64,000 nucleotides of DNA from Seramator thermalis (lineage in GTDB: Bacteria; Bacteroidota; Bacteroidia; Bacteroidales; Dysgonomonadaceae). The translations under genes were made by a program, and so were the position numbers. The notes beneath the pieces were generated by a model, which saw nothing but the letters and a program-made list of their open reading frames with translations, was not told the DNA's origin and did no database searches. Where the stretch lies: the NCBI RefSeq assembly GCF_004138125.1, contig NZ_RXHS01000002.1:124001-188000 (forward strand), read 5' to 3'. Shown here one piece after another: positions 26,666 to 35,371 of the stretch; positions within the stretch are counted from its first letter, which is position 1; each line of letters opens with the position of its first letter.

Positions 26666-27616
26666 TCACATTTTTCGTATCCTTACCCCTCTGACAAAAT
26701 GGCATTCACCTTTCTCGAGAATCAGATGAGCTCTGAATCGAGTAGGGAGGATATTTTCTTCAAGGTTTGGGCGATTTATTTCGTCCCAAACTTCGTTGGC
26801 AAATTTTACCAATTCTTCCTCAGAGTAATCCGCATAACGGTGAAAATATGACTTCGGATCTTGAAAAGCCGTCTGCTGAAGTTTCTTGAACCGATCGATA
26901 TACCATTGACGTAAATCTTTTTCACTTGCATCCACATATATTGAAAAATCGAAAAAATCGGAAACGAATACTCTTCGTCGTGGTTTCTTATTCATCGGAA
27001 CTTGCAACACGTTAATACCTTCAACAATCAGAATATCCGGCTTTTGAATGATTTGCACTTTGTTGGGAATCACATCGTAGTACAGGTGCGAATATACGGG
27101 CACTTCCAATTCATCGCGTCCCGATTTTACGCTCGCCAGAAACGATAGAAGGCTCTTGGCATCGTAGCTTTCGGGAAAACCTTTTTTGTTAAAAATACCT
27201 CGTCGTTCGAGTTCGGCATTCGAAAATAGAAAACCATCGGTTGTTATCAATTCAACTTTCGGGTTTCCCGGTGTCATCGACAACAATTTTTGGAGCACGC
27301 GTGCCGTAGTACTTTTGCCTGCAGCTACGCTCCCTGCAATTCCGATGATATAAGGAATTTTCAGACTATTGTCTTTGAAAAACTGATCGCGTTCGTTGTG
27401 AAGGTTTTGGTAGTGCGTAAGATGAATTTGCAACAGACGCACCATTGGCATATAAATTTCTTCGATTTCTTCGATCGTCAATGGTTCATTGAGTGCCTGC
27501 AATTGCGTGAGATCGATTCCCGTAACGGGGAACATGGGATGTTCTTCGAGTTTGCTCCATGCTTCACGCGTAAAACTTCGAAATGGCGAATAGGTAACCT
27601 CGTAGGTTTTGTTCAT
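26666..27616 (-). CDS. coaA: Type I pantothenate kinase
   Basis: A 316-residue kinase for the first step of coenzyme A synthesis. The P-loop is GSVAAGKS (95-102). Other family marks are LITTDGFLFSNAELERRG, KGFPESYD, YSHLYYDV and DILIVEGINVLQ, and the C-terminus matches that of E. coli CoaA. Most bacteria of this group use type III, so type I is worth noting but not unusual in Bacteroidales. It lies downstream of htpG but is separated from it by a terminator. Confidence 0.95.
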   Translation of the reverse strand: MNKTYEVTYSPFRSFTREAWSKLEEHPMFPVTGIDLTQLQALNEPLTIEEIEEIYMPMVRLLQIHLTHYQNLHNERDQFFKDNSLKIPYIIGIAGSVAAGKSTTARVLQKLLSMTPGNPKVELITTDGFLFSNAELERRGIFNKKGFPESYDAKSLLSFLASVKSGRDELEVPVYSHLYYDVIPNKVQIIQKPDILIVEGINVLQVPMNKKPRRRVFVSDFFDFSIYVDASEKDLRQWYIDRFKKLQQTAFQDPKSYFHRYADYSEEELVKFANEVWDEINRPNLEENILPTRFRAHLILEKGECHFVRGVRIRKM

Positions 27617-27663
27617 TGGTTTCTCGTTTTGTGGCGTAAAGTTACGGAAAAAGGAATTTACAC

Positions 27664-27699
27664 AAAAAAACCGATAAGCATTTTTTAGCTCATCGGTTT
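27664..27699 (-). terminator. Terminator of htpG
   Basis: An 8-bp stem (27668-27675 with 27692-27699), extended by an AAGC/GCT pairing, reads leftward into seven T. It lies about 33 bp beyond the htpG stop. Confidence 0.8.
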
Positions 27700-27731
27700 A
27701 CTCGAATAGTATAGGTGCGTAGTTGTCTCTC

Positions 27732-29624
27732 TTACATTAAATCGATACTTCGTTTGATGAAGTCGCTCAGAGCTTCGCCTTTCAGCATTCCGTTCGAAAG
27801 AAGCGCCAAGTCTATCATCTGTTTCAATTTTTTATTTTCCGAAGCATACGCTTTCATGTCGTCTTTTTCCCTGTTTTCAACTTCGTTTATCACTTGTTTG
27901 ATGAGTGGGTGATTTACATTCAGTACAACCTGAAACATGTCGGGCATTTCGCCATAAAAAGCCATTCCCGGCTGCATAGCCGACATTTCTTTCATCCGTC
28001 GCGAAAATTCGTTTTGGGTGATTTGTACCGGCTTGTCATTTTCGCTTAATGCCTTGAAATCGACATCGAATTCAGCTTTTGTAACTGTTGGCAGTAACGA
28101 TTTTACGGCTTCCGTCATATTTTCTTTTTGCTTGTCAGTCAACTCTACGTTTGCCACATCCTCCTTTTGAATGAGATGATCAATCGTATCGCTATCCACT
28201 CTCACGAAGCGGGTTTTTCCGAATTTTTGCTCGATCATTCCCATCCAGTGGATATCGAGTTGCCCATCCATAATCAATACGTCGTAGCCCTTGCTTTTAG
28301 CTGCATCGATGTGAGCATACTGATCGTCCTTGCTATTGGCATAAAGATAAACCAATGTCCCGTTTTTGTCAGTTTGTGCCCCTTCGATGAGGGTTTTATA
28401 TTCATCGAGGGTAAAATATTTATCGTCGATATTTTTTACAAGACAGAAATTCACTGCTTTCTCGTAGAATTTGTCTTCGGTCAGCATTCCGTATTGTACG
28501 AAAAGCTTCAGACTATCCCATTTCTGTTCGTATTGTGGCCGGTCTTTCTTAAACAGTTCTTCGAGTTTATCGGCTACTTTTTTGGTGATGTGATTCGATA
28601 TTTTCTTGACGTTGCTATCGCTTTGCAGGTACGATCGTGATACATTCAGCGGAATATCCGGAGAATCGATTACGCCGTGAAGCAAGGTCAAAAATTCGGG
28701 TACGATGCCTTCCACCGAATCGGTTACGAATACCTGATTGCAATAGAGTTGTATTTTATTTTTTTGCAGGTCGAGGTTACTCTTTATGCGCGGGAAATAA
28801 AGAATTCCGGTGAGATGAAACGGATAATCTACATTGAGATGGATCCAGAACAGGGGTTCATCCATGCTCATCGGATAAAGTTCGCGATAAAATTTCAAAT
28901 AATCTTCGTCTTTCAGCCCTGCCGGTTTTTGTTTCCATAAAGGATTGGTATCGTTGATGACATTATCCTCATCCGTATCGACATATTTCCCGTCTCTCCA
29001 GTCTTGTTTTTTCCCGAAAACAATAGGTACGGGCAAAAATTTGCAATACTTGTTGAGCAAATATTCAATTTTTTCTTTTTCGAGAAAGTCTTTGTTTTCG
29101 GAATCGATATACATAACAATATCTGTTCCGCGATCGGCTTTGTCTGCCGCCTCAATTTTGTATTCGGGAGTGCCCTCACTGGTCCATTTTACGGCTTGCT
29201 CGCCCTCTTTGTATGATTTTGTAATAACTTCTACCTTTTTGGAAACCATGAAAGTAGAATAAAATCCCAGTCCGAAATGGCCTATAATGGCATTAGCATC
29301 CGATTTATATTTATCGAGAAATTCATTTGCCGACGATAAGGCAATTTGATTGATATATTGATCTACTTCATCGGCTGTCATGCCGATTCCGCGATCGGAA
29401 ACGGTGATGGTTTTTGCCTTTTTGTCCACCGAAACACGTATGGAGAGATCGCCTAACTCACCCTTGAATTCACCTATGTCCGCCAATGTTTTGAGCTTTT
29501 GAGTAGCATCTACGGCATTTGAAATCACTTCACGCAAAAATATTTCGTGATCACTGTAAAGAAATTTTTTGATGATGGGGAAAATATTTTCTGTAGTTAC
29601 CCCGATTTGGCCTTCTTTTATCAT
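27732..29624 (-). CDS. htpG: Molecular chaperone HtpG (Hsp90)
   Basis: A 630-residue Hsp90. The N-terminal ATPase domain has FLREVISNAVDATQKL, SDRGIGMTADEVDQYIN and HFGLGFYSTFMV. The middle domain shows GILYFPRIKSNLDLQKNKIQ and IPLNVSRSYLQSD. The C-terminal dimerisation domain ends without an MEEVD motif, as in bacteria. Length is normal. It is read away from the ECF sigma gene across a 472-bp intergenic region. Confidence 0.96.
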   Translation of the reverse strand: MIKEGQIGVTTENIFPIIKKFLYSDHEIFLREVISNAVDATQKLKTLADIGEFKGELGDLSIRVSVDKKAKTITVSDRGIGMTADEVDQYINQIALSSANEFLDKYKSDANAIIGHFGLGFYSTFMVSKKVEVITKSYKEGEQAVKWTSEGTPEYKIEAADKADRGTDIVMYIDSENKDFLEKEKIEYLLNKYCKFLPVPIVFGKKQDWRDGKYVDTDEDNVINDTNPLWKQKPAGLKDEDYLKFYRELYPMSMDEPLFWIHLNVDYPFHLTGILYFPRIKSNLDLQKNKIQLYCNQVFVTDSVEGIVPEFLTLLHGVIDSPDIPLNVSRSYLQSDSNVKKISNHITKKVADKLEELFKKDRPQYEQKWDSLKLFVQYGMLTEDKFYEKAVNFCLVKNIDDKYFTLDEYKTLIEGAQTDKNGTLVYLYANSKDDQYAHIDAAKSKGYDVLIMDGQLDIHWMGMIEQKFGKTRFVRVDSDTIDHLIQKEDVANVELTDKQKENMTEAVKSLLPTVTKAEFDVDFKALSENDKPVQITQNEFSRRMKEMSAMQPGMAFYGEMPDMFQVVLNVNHPLIKQVINEVENREKDDMKAYASENKKLKQMIDLALLSNGMLKGEALSDFIKRSIDLM

Positions 29625-30096
29625 AGTTGAAATGTTTTTTTGTTTCTGTGTTAAGCTTTTGCAAATAGTGTGCCATTCGGTTTTCGAATTCTTCTTGATC
29701 TCGAATTAATTCTATTTGGGTATTTATTGAGGCTCAATCGGTTAACTTAGTTTGTTAAATTCGAGTTTTTGTAGTGTATTTTCTGTATTTATAATTTAGA
29801 TCCAATTTAAATTACAAAGATATTTAAAGGTATTTGAATAATTTATCTGCTATAATTGTATTATAAATAAAATCAATCGTTAATAAAGGGTGCTTCTTAC
29901 GCTTAATTATATATTTAAATATCAGAATATCAGGAATAAATAAACTGTTAAATTTTTATTAACACTATTTAGGCGTTTTAAGATAAAAAACAGTTGGGAT
30001 ATTCGGAAATATATATTATCTTTGTTGAGGATGAAAGAAAAATGAACAGCGAAAAATCATTTTTTCTTGATTCAATAACACAAAAAAACATGTCTT
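29625..30096. other. 472-bp divergent intergenic region between htpG and the sigma factor
   Basis: Very AT-rich, with no coding frame that looks real. A TATCTTTG box in the leftward direction (29822-29815) may serve htpG but lacks a clear -33 partner. The sigma-factor promoter is at 29994-30024. I see no heat-shock CIRCE element. Confidence 0.6.
29994..30024 (+). promoter_or_regulatory. Promoter of the ECF sigma factor gene
   Basis: TTG (29994-29996) and TATCTTTG (30017-30024) are 20 nt apart, a good primary-sigma match. The leader is about 65 nt. Confidence 0.65.
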
Positions 30097-30618
30097 ATGA
30101 AAGCAAATGATTCCTTCGAAAACAAGCTTCTTGGATTACAGGACAACATGCTTAATTTTGCCTTAACTTTAACTGCGAATCGCGAAGAAGCAAAAGATTT
30201 GATGCAGGAAACTACACTTCGTGTATTGGACAACAAGGAAAAGTATTACGAAAACGTGAATTTTAAAGGATGGGTTTTCACCATCATGCACAACATTTTC
30301 GTAAACAACTATCGAAAAGTAGTGAGAAGCCAAACCATTATCGACAAATCGGAAAATTTATATCATCTCAACTTGCCTCAGGATTCGGGCTTTGATACTC
30401 CTGACGGAGCTTACACTATCAAAGAAATAAACAAAGCGATTAACAGTTTCACGGATGAGTATAAGATTCCATTTTCGATGCACGTTGCAGGCTACAAATA
30501 TGAAGAGATAGCCCAGCATCTTGGCCTTCCCATCGGAACTGTCAAAAGTCGAATCTTTTTTGCACGCAAACGTTTACAGGAAATTCTGAAAGATTTTCGT
30601 TACTACAAAGAAATTTAA
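30097..30618 (+). CDS. ECF-type RNA polymerase sigma factor
   Basis: A 173-residue group 4 sigma factor. Region 2 (about 12-80) has ALTLTANREEAKDLMQETTL and GWVFTIMHNIFVNNYRK. Region 4 (about 115-170) has YEEIAQHLGLPIGTVKSRIF. No anti-sigma gene is next to it, which is usual for the widely conserved single ECF factors of Bacteroidota. It has its own promoter and terminator. The carotenoid operon starts about 230 bp downstream on the same strand, so a regulatory link is possible but unproven. Confidence 0.93.
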   Translation: MKANDSFENKLLGLQDNMLNFALTLTANREEAKDLMQETTLRVLDNKEKYYENVNFKGWVFTIMHNIFVNNYRKVVRSQTIIDKSENLYHLNLPQDSGFDTPDGAYTIKEINKAINSFTDEYKIPFSMHVAGYKYEEIAQHLGLPIGTVKSRIFFARKRLQEILKDFRYYKEI

Positions 30619-30642
30619 AACGTAATATCCCGCGTGATGACT

Positions 30643-30673
30643 GAAAGCGTCAATTTGGCGCTTTCTTTTTTTG
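30643..30673 (+). terminator. Terminator of the sigma factor gene
   Basis: A 7-bp stem (30643-30649 with 30659-30665) with a T run right after. It isolates the sigma gene from the crt operon. Confidence 0.75.
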
Positions 30674-30790
30674 CTCCTTTTGTCCAAAATTCATTTATAA
30701 ACCCTACTCCTAATCGGCTAATAATAATGAAAAAGACACGAAAATTTTACCCGTTGTCGGCAAAGTTTTTAGTTAAATTCAATTTTTTTG

Positions 30791-30820
30791 TTTGATTATT
30801 TATTTAGACCAATATCTTTG
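30791..30820 (+). promoter_or_regulatory. crtB: Promoter of the carotenoid operon
   Basis: TTTG (30791-30794), 18 nt, TATCTTTG (30813-30820): close to the full Bacteroidota consensus. It places the transcript start near 30827 and supports the ATG at 30851 as the crtB start, since the longer open frame would begin inside the promoter. Confidence 0.75.
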
Positions 30821-30850
30821 CAAAATATATCATTTTCACACTCGTTTTTT

Positions 30851-31696
30851 ATGGGCATAGATTTTTTCAAGCGCACGAGCTACCAAATCTCGAAACTGAT
30901 AACTCGAAAGTATAGCACTTCATTTTCTTTGTCCGTTTCATTGCTCGACAACGCCGAACGCGACGCTATTTATGGCATTTATGGTTTTGTGAGGCTTGCC
31001 GATGAAATTGTCGATACCTTCGATGCTTCTTTCGATCGTAAATATCTTTTGGATAAACTGAGGGAAGATGCTCAATATGCCATTCTACATGGAATCAGCG
31101 CCAATCCGATCATTTTGTCGTTTGCCGATACAGTCAATAAATACAAAATCGATTGGTCATACATCGATGCTTTTTTGCGAAGCATGGATTATGATTTGGT
31201 AAAAACGGACTACAGTACTCGGGAAGAATTGACAGACTATATTTATGGTTCGGCCGAAGTTGTGGGTTTGATGTGTTTGAAAGTTTTTTGCAAAGGGGAT
31301 GAAACTTTGTATGATCAACTTTTCAAGTACGCCAGAAGTTTGGGGTCGGCTTTTCAGAAAGTTAATTTTTTGCGAGACATTAGCTCCGATACCAACGAGT
31401 TGGGTAGGATTTATTTTCCGGAACTCACGCAATCACATTTGAACGAAGAAGTTAAATCTATCCTCATTCGTTCCATCGAGCAAGATTTTGCTCATGCCAA
31501 AATTGGGATAGACCGATTGCCCGGAAATGCAAAAATTGCCGTATTGCTGGCATATCGTTATTACCTGAGTTTGCTCGAAAAACTGAGAAAAACACCTGCC
31601 GATCAGATTTTGCATCGACGTATTCGAATATCGGATACAAAAAAAATGCTTATCCTTTCGAAAGTTATTATTTCTAACAAATTAAAAATTGCATGA
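30851..31696 (+). CDS. crtB: Phytoene synthase
   Basis: A 281-residue squalene/phytoene synthase family enzyme that joins two geranylgeranyl diphosphates into phytoene. The two Asp-rich motifs are D51-EIV-D55 (LADEIVDTF) and D176-ISS-D180 (LRDISSDTNELGRIYFP). Tyr/Arg-rich YGIYGFVRLAD precedes the first. The frame is open from 30788 but the upstream codons lie in the promoter. It is the first gene of a seven-gene run; its stop overlaps the idi start by 4 bp. A crtI homologue ends the same operon, which favours phytoene over squalene as product. Confidence 0.93.
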   Translation: MGIDFFKRTSYQISKLITRKYSTSFSLSVSLLDNAERDAIYGIYGFVRLADEIVDTFDASFDRKYLLDKLREDAQYAILHGISANPIILSFADTVNKYKIDWSYIDAFLRSMDYDLVKTDYSTREELTDYIYGSAEVVGLMCLKVFCKGDETLYDQLFKYARSLGSAFQKVNFLRDISSDTNELGRIYFPELTQSHLNEEVKSILIRSIEQDFAHAKIGIDRLPGNAKIAVLLAYRYYLSLLEKLRKTPADQILHRRIRISDTKKMLILSKVIISNKLKIA

Positions 31697-32244
31697 TAAT
31701 CAATCCTGGCGACTTGGTTGTTCTGGTTGACGAAAACGACAATGAAATTGGCTTGATGGAGAAACTTCAAGCTCATACTGTCCCGGCTTTGCATCGGGCT
31801 GTTTCGGTATTTATTTTCAATTCGAGAAAACAAATGCTTCTTCAGCGCCGAGCCGAAAGCAAATATCATTCTGCGAGCTTGTGGACCAATACTGCCTGCA
31901 CGCATCCTTATCCGGGTGAATCCAATTCTGTAGCTGCTGCTCGACGATTGAAACAGGAGATGGGGCTCGAAACCGAATTGAGGGAGATATTCCGTTTTAT
32001 ATATCGGGCCGAAGTGGGGAAGGGGCTGATTGAATATGAATACGATCATGTTTTTATCGGATTTTCCGACGAATTACCCAAACCTAATCTCAACGAGGTA
32101 TGTGAATATGAATATATCGATCTTGCGGATTTGAAAGAAAGATTGCAGAACGATCCCAACCGGTTTACCGTGTGGTTTCGCAAAATAATGGATGAGTTCT
32201 CGACTCATTTTCAGGAAACTTCAGAAATTAAATCGGCCATTTAA
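31693..32244 (+). CDS. idi: Isopentenyl-diphosphate delta-isomerase, type 1
   Basis: A 183-residue Nudix-fold enzyme interconverting IPP and DMAPP. The catalytic Cys69 is in LWTNTACTHPYPGES and the catalytic Glu116 in YEYDHVF, the same spacing as in E. coli Idi (Cys67, Glu116). The Nudix helix region is AAARRLKQEMGLETEL. Its start overlaps crtB by 4 bp (ATGA), so translation is likely coupled. It feeds isoprenoid units to the carotenoid pathway. Confidence 0.95.
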   Translation: MIINPGDLVVLVDENDNEIGLMEKLQAHTVPALHRAVSVFIFNSRKQMLLQRRAESKYHSASLWTNTACTHPYPGESNSVAAARRLKQEMGLETELREIFRFIYRAEVGKGLIEYEYDHVFIGFSDELPKPNLNEVCEYEYIDLADLKERLQNDPNRFTVWFRKIMDEFSTHFQETSEIKSAI

Positions 32245-32270
32245 TCGTCATACCTTCATATTTCGAATTT

Positions 32271-32924
32271 ATGGAATGGAACATCTTCCCCAAAAATAAA
32301 ATTCCTCTTGGAGAAGTTAAGCGATTCGTTTTACTGTTTTACGCCATTGGCTTAATTGGTTTTATTCTGCCTTTCTCGCGAGAGATTTTCTCGGCCATTA
32401 CGCCATTTGCGATGTTGTTGGGGATTTATCTGCTCGCCGTTTATCATACCGATTATAATCGCAAAGCGATGATTGCATTTTCAATCATTTTTTTGCTGGG
32501 ATTTTCGGTTGAGGCCATTGGCGTGAATACGGGAGCAGTTTTTGGAAGTTACACATACTTAAGTGCAATGGGAATAAAAGTATGGGGTACTCCGCTCATT
32601 ATCGGACTCAATTGGCTCTTCCTGAGTTATACGGCTACTTCCATCCTCGATGAAGCCAAATTGCCCGCTTGGACGGTGTATTTTTTAGCTCCTTTGCTGA
32701 TGGTCGCTTATGATTTTTTTCTCGAAAAATCGGCTCCGGTGCTTGATATGTGGTATTGGTACGGTGATACGGTTCCTTTTCGAAATTATGTGGCATGGTA
32801 TGTGATCGGTTTTTTGTGCGTTGCGATTTTGAAGATGTTTGGAGTTAATACGCAAAATATCCTGTCCAAATTATTGTATTTTGTCCAATTTCTATTTTTT
32901 GTGCTTTTGTCGATAATTGTTTGA
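32271..32924 (+). CDS. cruF: Carotenoid biosynthesis protein, CruF-like 1,2-hydratase (DUF422)
   Basis: A 217-residue membrane protein with about seven helices. It shows the family patterns FLLGFSVEAIGVNTGAVFGS, YLSAMGIKVWGTPLIIGLNW and a DFFLEKSAP segment with conserved Asp and Glu. CruF proteins add water across the 1,2 double bond of acyclic carotenoid ends, making a 1-hydroxyl group for glycosylation; archaeal relatives act in bacterioruberin synthesis. Between idi and an acyltransferase in the crt run, this role fits well. The gene symbol is by family similarity only. Confidence 0.82.
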   Translation: MEWNIFPKNKIPLGEVKRFVLLFYAIGLIGFILPFSREIFSAITPFAMLLGIYLLAVYHTDYNRKAMIAFSIIFLLGFSVEAIGVNTGAVFGSYTYLSAMGIKVWGTPLIIGLNWLFLSYTATSILDEAKLPAWTVYFLAPLLMVAYDFFLEKSAPVLDMWYWYGDTVPFRNYVAWYVIGFLCVAILKMFGVNTQNILSKLLYFVQFLFFVLLSIIV

Positions 32925-32931
32925 GAGAAAT

Positions 32932-33549
32932 ATGCTCGAAGCAAAACATCATTTCTTTTTCTATCCATTTTTTCAACATTATTCAAGCTGGAAGATTGGA
33001 CGAAATTTTCACGAAGTGAAAGTGATCGGGGCATTTGAAGATCAACAACTTCCGATTTTGCTTCTGGCAAACCATGTGAGTTGGTGGGATGGCTTTTGGA
33101 TCATGAATCTCGATGTAAAGTTGCTGAAGCGGAAATTCCATTTCATGATGCTCGAAGAGCAATTGCGCAAACATTGGTATTTTAGACTGAGTGGGGGATA
33201 TTCGGTGCGAAAGAATTCGAAGAGTGTTATCGAATCTTTGCAATATACAGCCGATTTGCTTCAAGATTCGCAGCATATGGTCTTAATGTTTCCGCAAGGG
33301 AAAATAACATCTCTCTATCAATATTCTGTTGATTTTGAGAAAGGACTCGAACGTGTGTTGCAAAAATGCAAAAATCCGATACAGATTGTTTTTTTGGTCA
33401 ATCTGACCGAATATTTTGTGAACCCTAAACCCACGTTGTTTATGCACATTCAATCGTATGAAGGAGAGAACGATTTTACAGCTGTTCAAACGGCGTACAA
33501 CGCCTTCTATCATTCGGTTTTGATGTATCACCAACAAATTTACTACTGA
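32932..33549 (+). CDS. PlsC-like acyltransferase (CruD-like, carotenoid cluster)
   Basis: A 205-residue acyltransferase; the ATG at 32932 is preferred over a TTG at 32917 that would overlap cruF. The catalytic motif H48-x4-D53 is in LANHVSWWDGFW. The second motif is FPQG (121-124), a variant of FPEG. Such enzymes acylate glycerophospholipids, but in green sulfur bacteria CruD acylates the sugar of carotenoid glucosides. The next gene, overlapping by 1 bp, is a glycosyltransferase, so a carotenoid glycoside acyltransferase is the best guess. Confidence 0.82.
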   Translation: MLEAKHHFFFYPFFQHYSSWKIGRNFHEVKVIGAFEDQQLPILLLANHVSWWDGFWIMNLDVKLLKRKFHFMMLEEQLRKHWYFRLSGGYSVRKNSKSVIESLQYTADLLQDSQHMVLMFPQGKITSLYQYSVDFEKGLERVLQKCKNPIQIVFLVNLTEYFVNPKPTLFMHIQSYEGENDFTAVQTAYNAFYHSVLMYHQQIYY

Positions 33550-34655
33550 TGAAATTTATAGCTTGTTTTGTGATTTTGGTTACGTTTATTCAGTTCGTAA
33601 ACTCGCTGATAAATGCCTTTTTGCCGGAAAAACTGCGGCCGTCGGGCAAAAAAAGTTTTTCGCACAACGAGATGGTTTCAATCCTGATTCCCGCTCGCAA
33701 CGAAGAGGCACATATCGGAAATTTGCTCGGCGATATCGAGAGACTGACTTATAAAAATGTGGAAGTTATTATTTACGATGACGAATCAACCGACAGAACG
33801 GCAGAAATCGTAAACGATTTTGCGCTGCACAATCAATACATTCGACTTGTAAGTTCGGAAAAATTGCCGGAGGGATGGCTCGGTAAAAATCATGCTTGTC
33901 ACGTATTGGCATCGCATGCTAAGGGTGATTACTTTTTGTTTGTGGATGCCGATGTGCGGCTTAAAAATTCCGTAATCGAAGATTCTATCGACTTTGCAGG
34001 CGAATATCAGACCGCATTGCTCTCGGTTTTCCCTAAGCAAATTATGCTTACATCCGGTGAAAAAAAGAGTGTTCCGATCATGAATTATATTTTGCTGACT
34101 TTACTCCCATTAGTTTTTGTCCGCAAGTCGCCTTTTTCATCTCATTCGGCTGCAAATGGTCAATTCATGTTTTTTCGTTCTTCGGTTTATCGGAAATACG
34201 ATTTGCATCGGGTATTCGGAAATTCACCTGTGGAAGATATTGCCATTTCGCGTTATCTGAAAAGAAAACGGGAAAGAATTGCATGTCTGGTTGGAGATGA
34301 AAGAGTGCAATGTCGCATGTACGGCGGTTATGAAGAAGCATTAAACGGCTTTTCGAAAAATGTACGGATGTTTTTTGGCAATTCCGCGTTTCTGGCATTT
34401 ATTTTCTGGTTTGTAACTACGCTCGGTTTTATACCAGTGGTGGTTTCGCATTTCAACTTCATTGTCCCGGTTTTGTATTTTACCCTTTATTTGACAACCA
34501 AAGTGTTGGTTTCGCTCGTCAGCAGTCAAAGTGTAGTCGATAATCTGAAATATATGTTGATGCAGCATCTGTTTTTAATTCAGGTAATTATAAAATCTGT
34601 TTCTTCATCACATTCTAAAAATCTTTTATGGAAAGGTCGAAAAATTTATTCCTAA
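33549..34655 (+). CDS. Family 2 glycosyltransferase (CruC-like, carotenoid cluster)
   Basis: A 368-residue membrane-associated GT2. An N-terminal helix is followed by the GT-A domain: SILIPARNEEAHIG, IIYDDESTDRTAEI, and the metal-binding DAD in YFLFVDADVRL; VEDIAISRYLKR is the likely catalytic Asp region. Two or three C-terminal helices follow. It resembles CruC-type carotenoid glucosyltransferases. The ATG shares one base with the TGA of the acyltransferase, a sign of coupled translation. The target is probably the hydroxyl made by the CruF-like protein. Confidence 0.85.
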   Translation: MKFIACFVILVTFIQFVNSLINAFLPEKLRPSGKKSFSHNEMVSILIPARNEEAHIGNLLGDIERLTYKNVEVIIYDDESTDRTAEIVNDFALHNQYIRLVSSEKLPEGWLGKNHACHVLASHAKGDYFLFVDADVRLKNSVIEDSIDFAGEYQTALLSVFPKQIMLTSGEKKSVPIMNYILLTLLPLVFVRKSPFSSHSAANGQFMFFRSSVYRKYDLHRVFGNSPVEDIAISRYLKRKRERIACLVGDERVQCRMYGGYEEALNGFSKNVRMFFGNSAFLAFIFWFVTTLGFIPVVVSHFNFIVPVLYFTLYLTTKVLVSLVSSQSVVDNLKYMLMQHLFLIQVIIKSVSSSHSKNLLWKGRKIYS

Positions 34656-35368
34656 TTTTTGTTTGTATAGCTTTCAGTTTTCATTCTAAAGCTCAAAACA
34701 ATCCTCAAATTTATCAGGCATTTATTACCGGAAATATGAATTTGTGGAAAGCTACACTTGACAAGTTGGAAGCTGCTCCGCAAAAATCGGATAAAGAACG
34801 TCTCGATTTGATCAATTATTATTATGGATACATTGGCTGGAGTTTAGGTCAGAAAGAAAACAAGAAAGATGTGCAAATGTTGATGAAAACTATGGAGAAT
34901 CATCTTGAGACTTTGGAAAAGAAAAATTATGCTCCGTCGATGGTTTATTTTTATAAATCGGCATTAATCGGTTTCGAAATCGGCTTGCACAACTACAAAG
35001 CGCCTCTCATCGGCAAAAAAAGTTTGGATTTTGCCGATCAAGCGCTAAAAAAAGATCCTCAAAATCCGTTTGCCTTCTTGCAATTGGGAAACATTAATTA
35101 TTATACGCCGCCTATTGCGGGGGGTTCAAAGCAGAAAGCATTGGAGAAATATTTACAGGCGCTTGCACTGGCAGAAGCAGGAAAATGGCAGATCAGGCAA
35201 AATTGGAATTATCTGAATCTTTTAGCAACGCTTGTCAACGCTTATTACGAGATGAAAGAATATCAAAAAGCAGCGGCGTTTTGCCAAAAAGCACTCGAAG
35301 CCGAGCCTGAATTTGAATGGGTGAGAAATACGCTATATCCACAAACTTTAAAAAAAATCAATTCATAA
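34628..35368 (+). CDS. Exported TPR-repeat protein in the carotenoid operon, unknown function
   Basis: A 246-residue protein. A signal peptide (LFLIFVCIAFSFHSKA, cleavage near AQ) is followed by helical repeats; the clearest TPR is near the C-terminus, YEMKEYQKAAAFCQKALEAE, and another is ALKKDPQNPFAFLQLGNINY. It overlaps the glycosyltransferase by 28 bp and lies 3 bp before crtI, so it belongs to the operon. It may help hold or deliver pigment or enzymes in the periplasm; this is only an inference. Confidence 0.8.
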   Translation: MERSKNLFLIFVCIAFSFHSKAQNNPQIYQAFITGNMNLWKATLDKLEAAPQKSDKERLDLINYYYGYIGWSLGQKENKKDVQMLMKTMENHLETLEKKNYAPSMVYFYKSALIGFEIGLHNYKAPLIGKKSLDFADQALKKDPQNPFAFLQLGNINYYTPPIAGGSKQKALEKYLQALALAEAGKWQIRQNWNYLNLLATLVNAYYEMKEYQKAAAFCQKALEAEPEFEWVRNTLYPQTLKKINS

Positions 35369-35371
35369 TTT

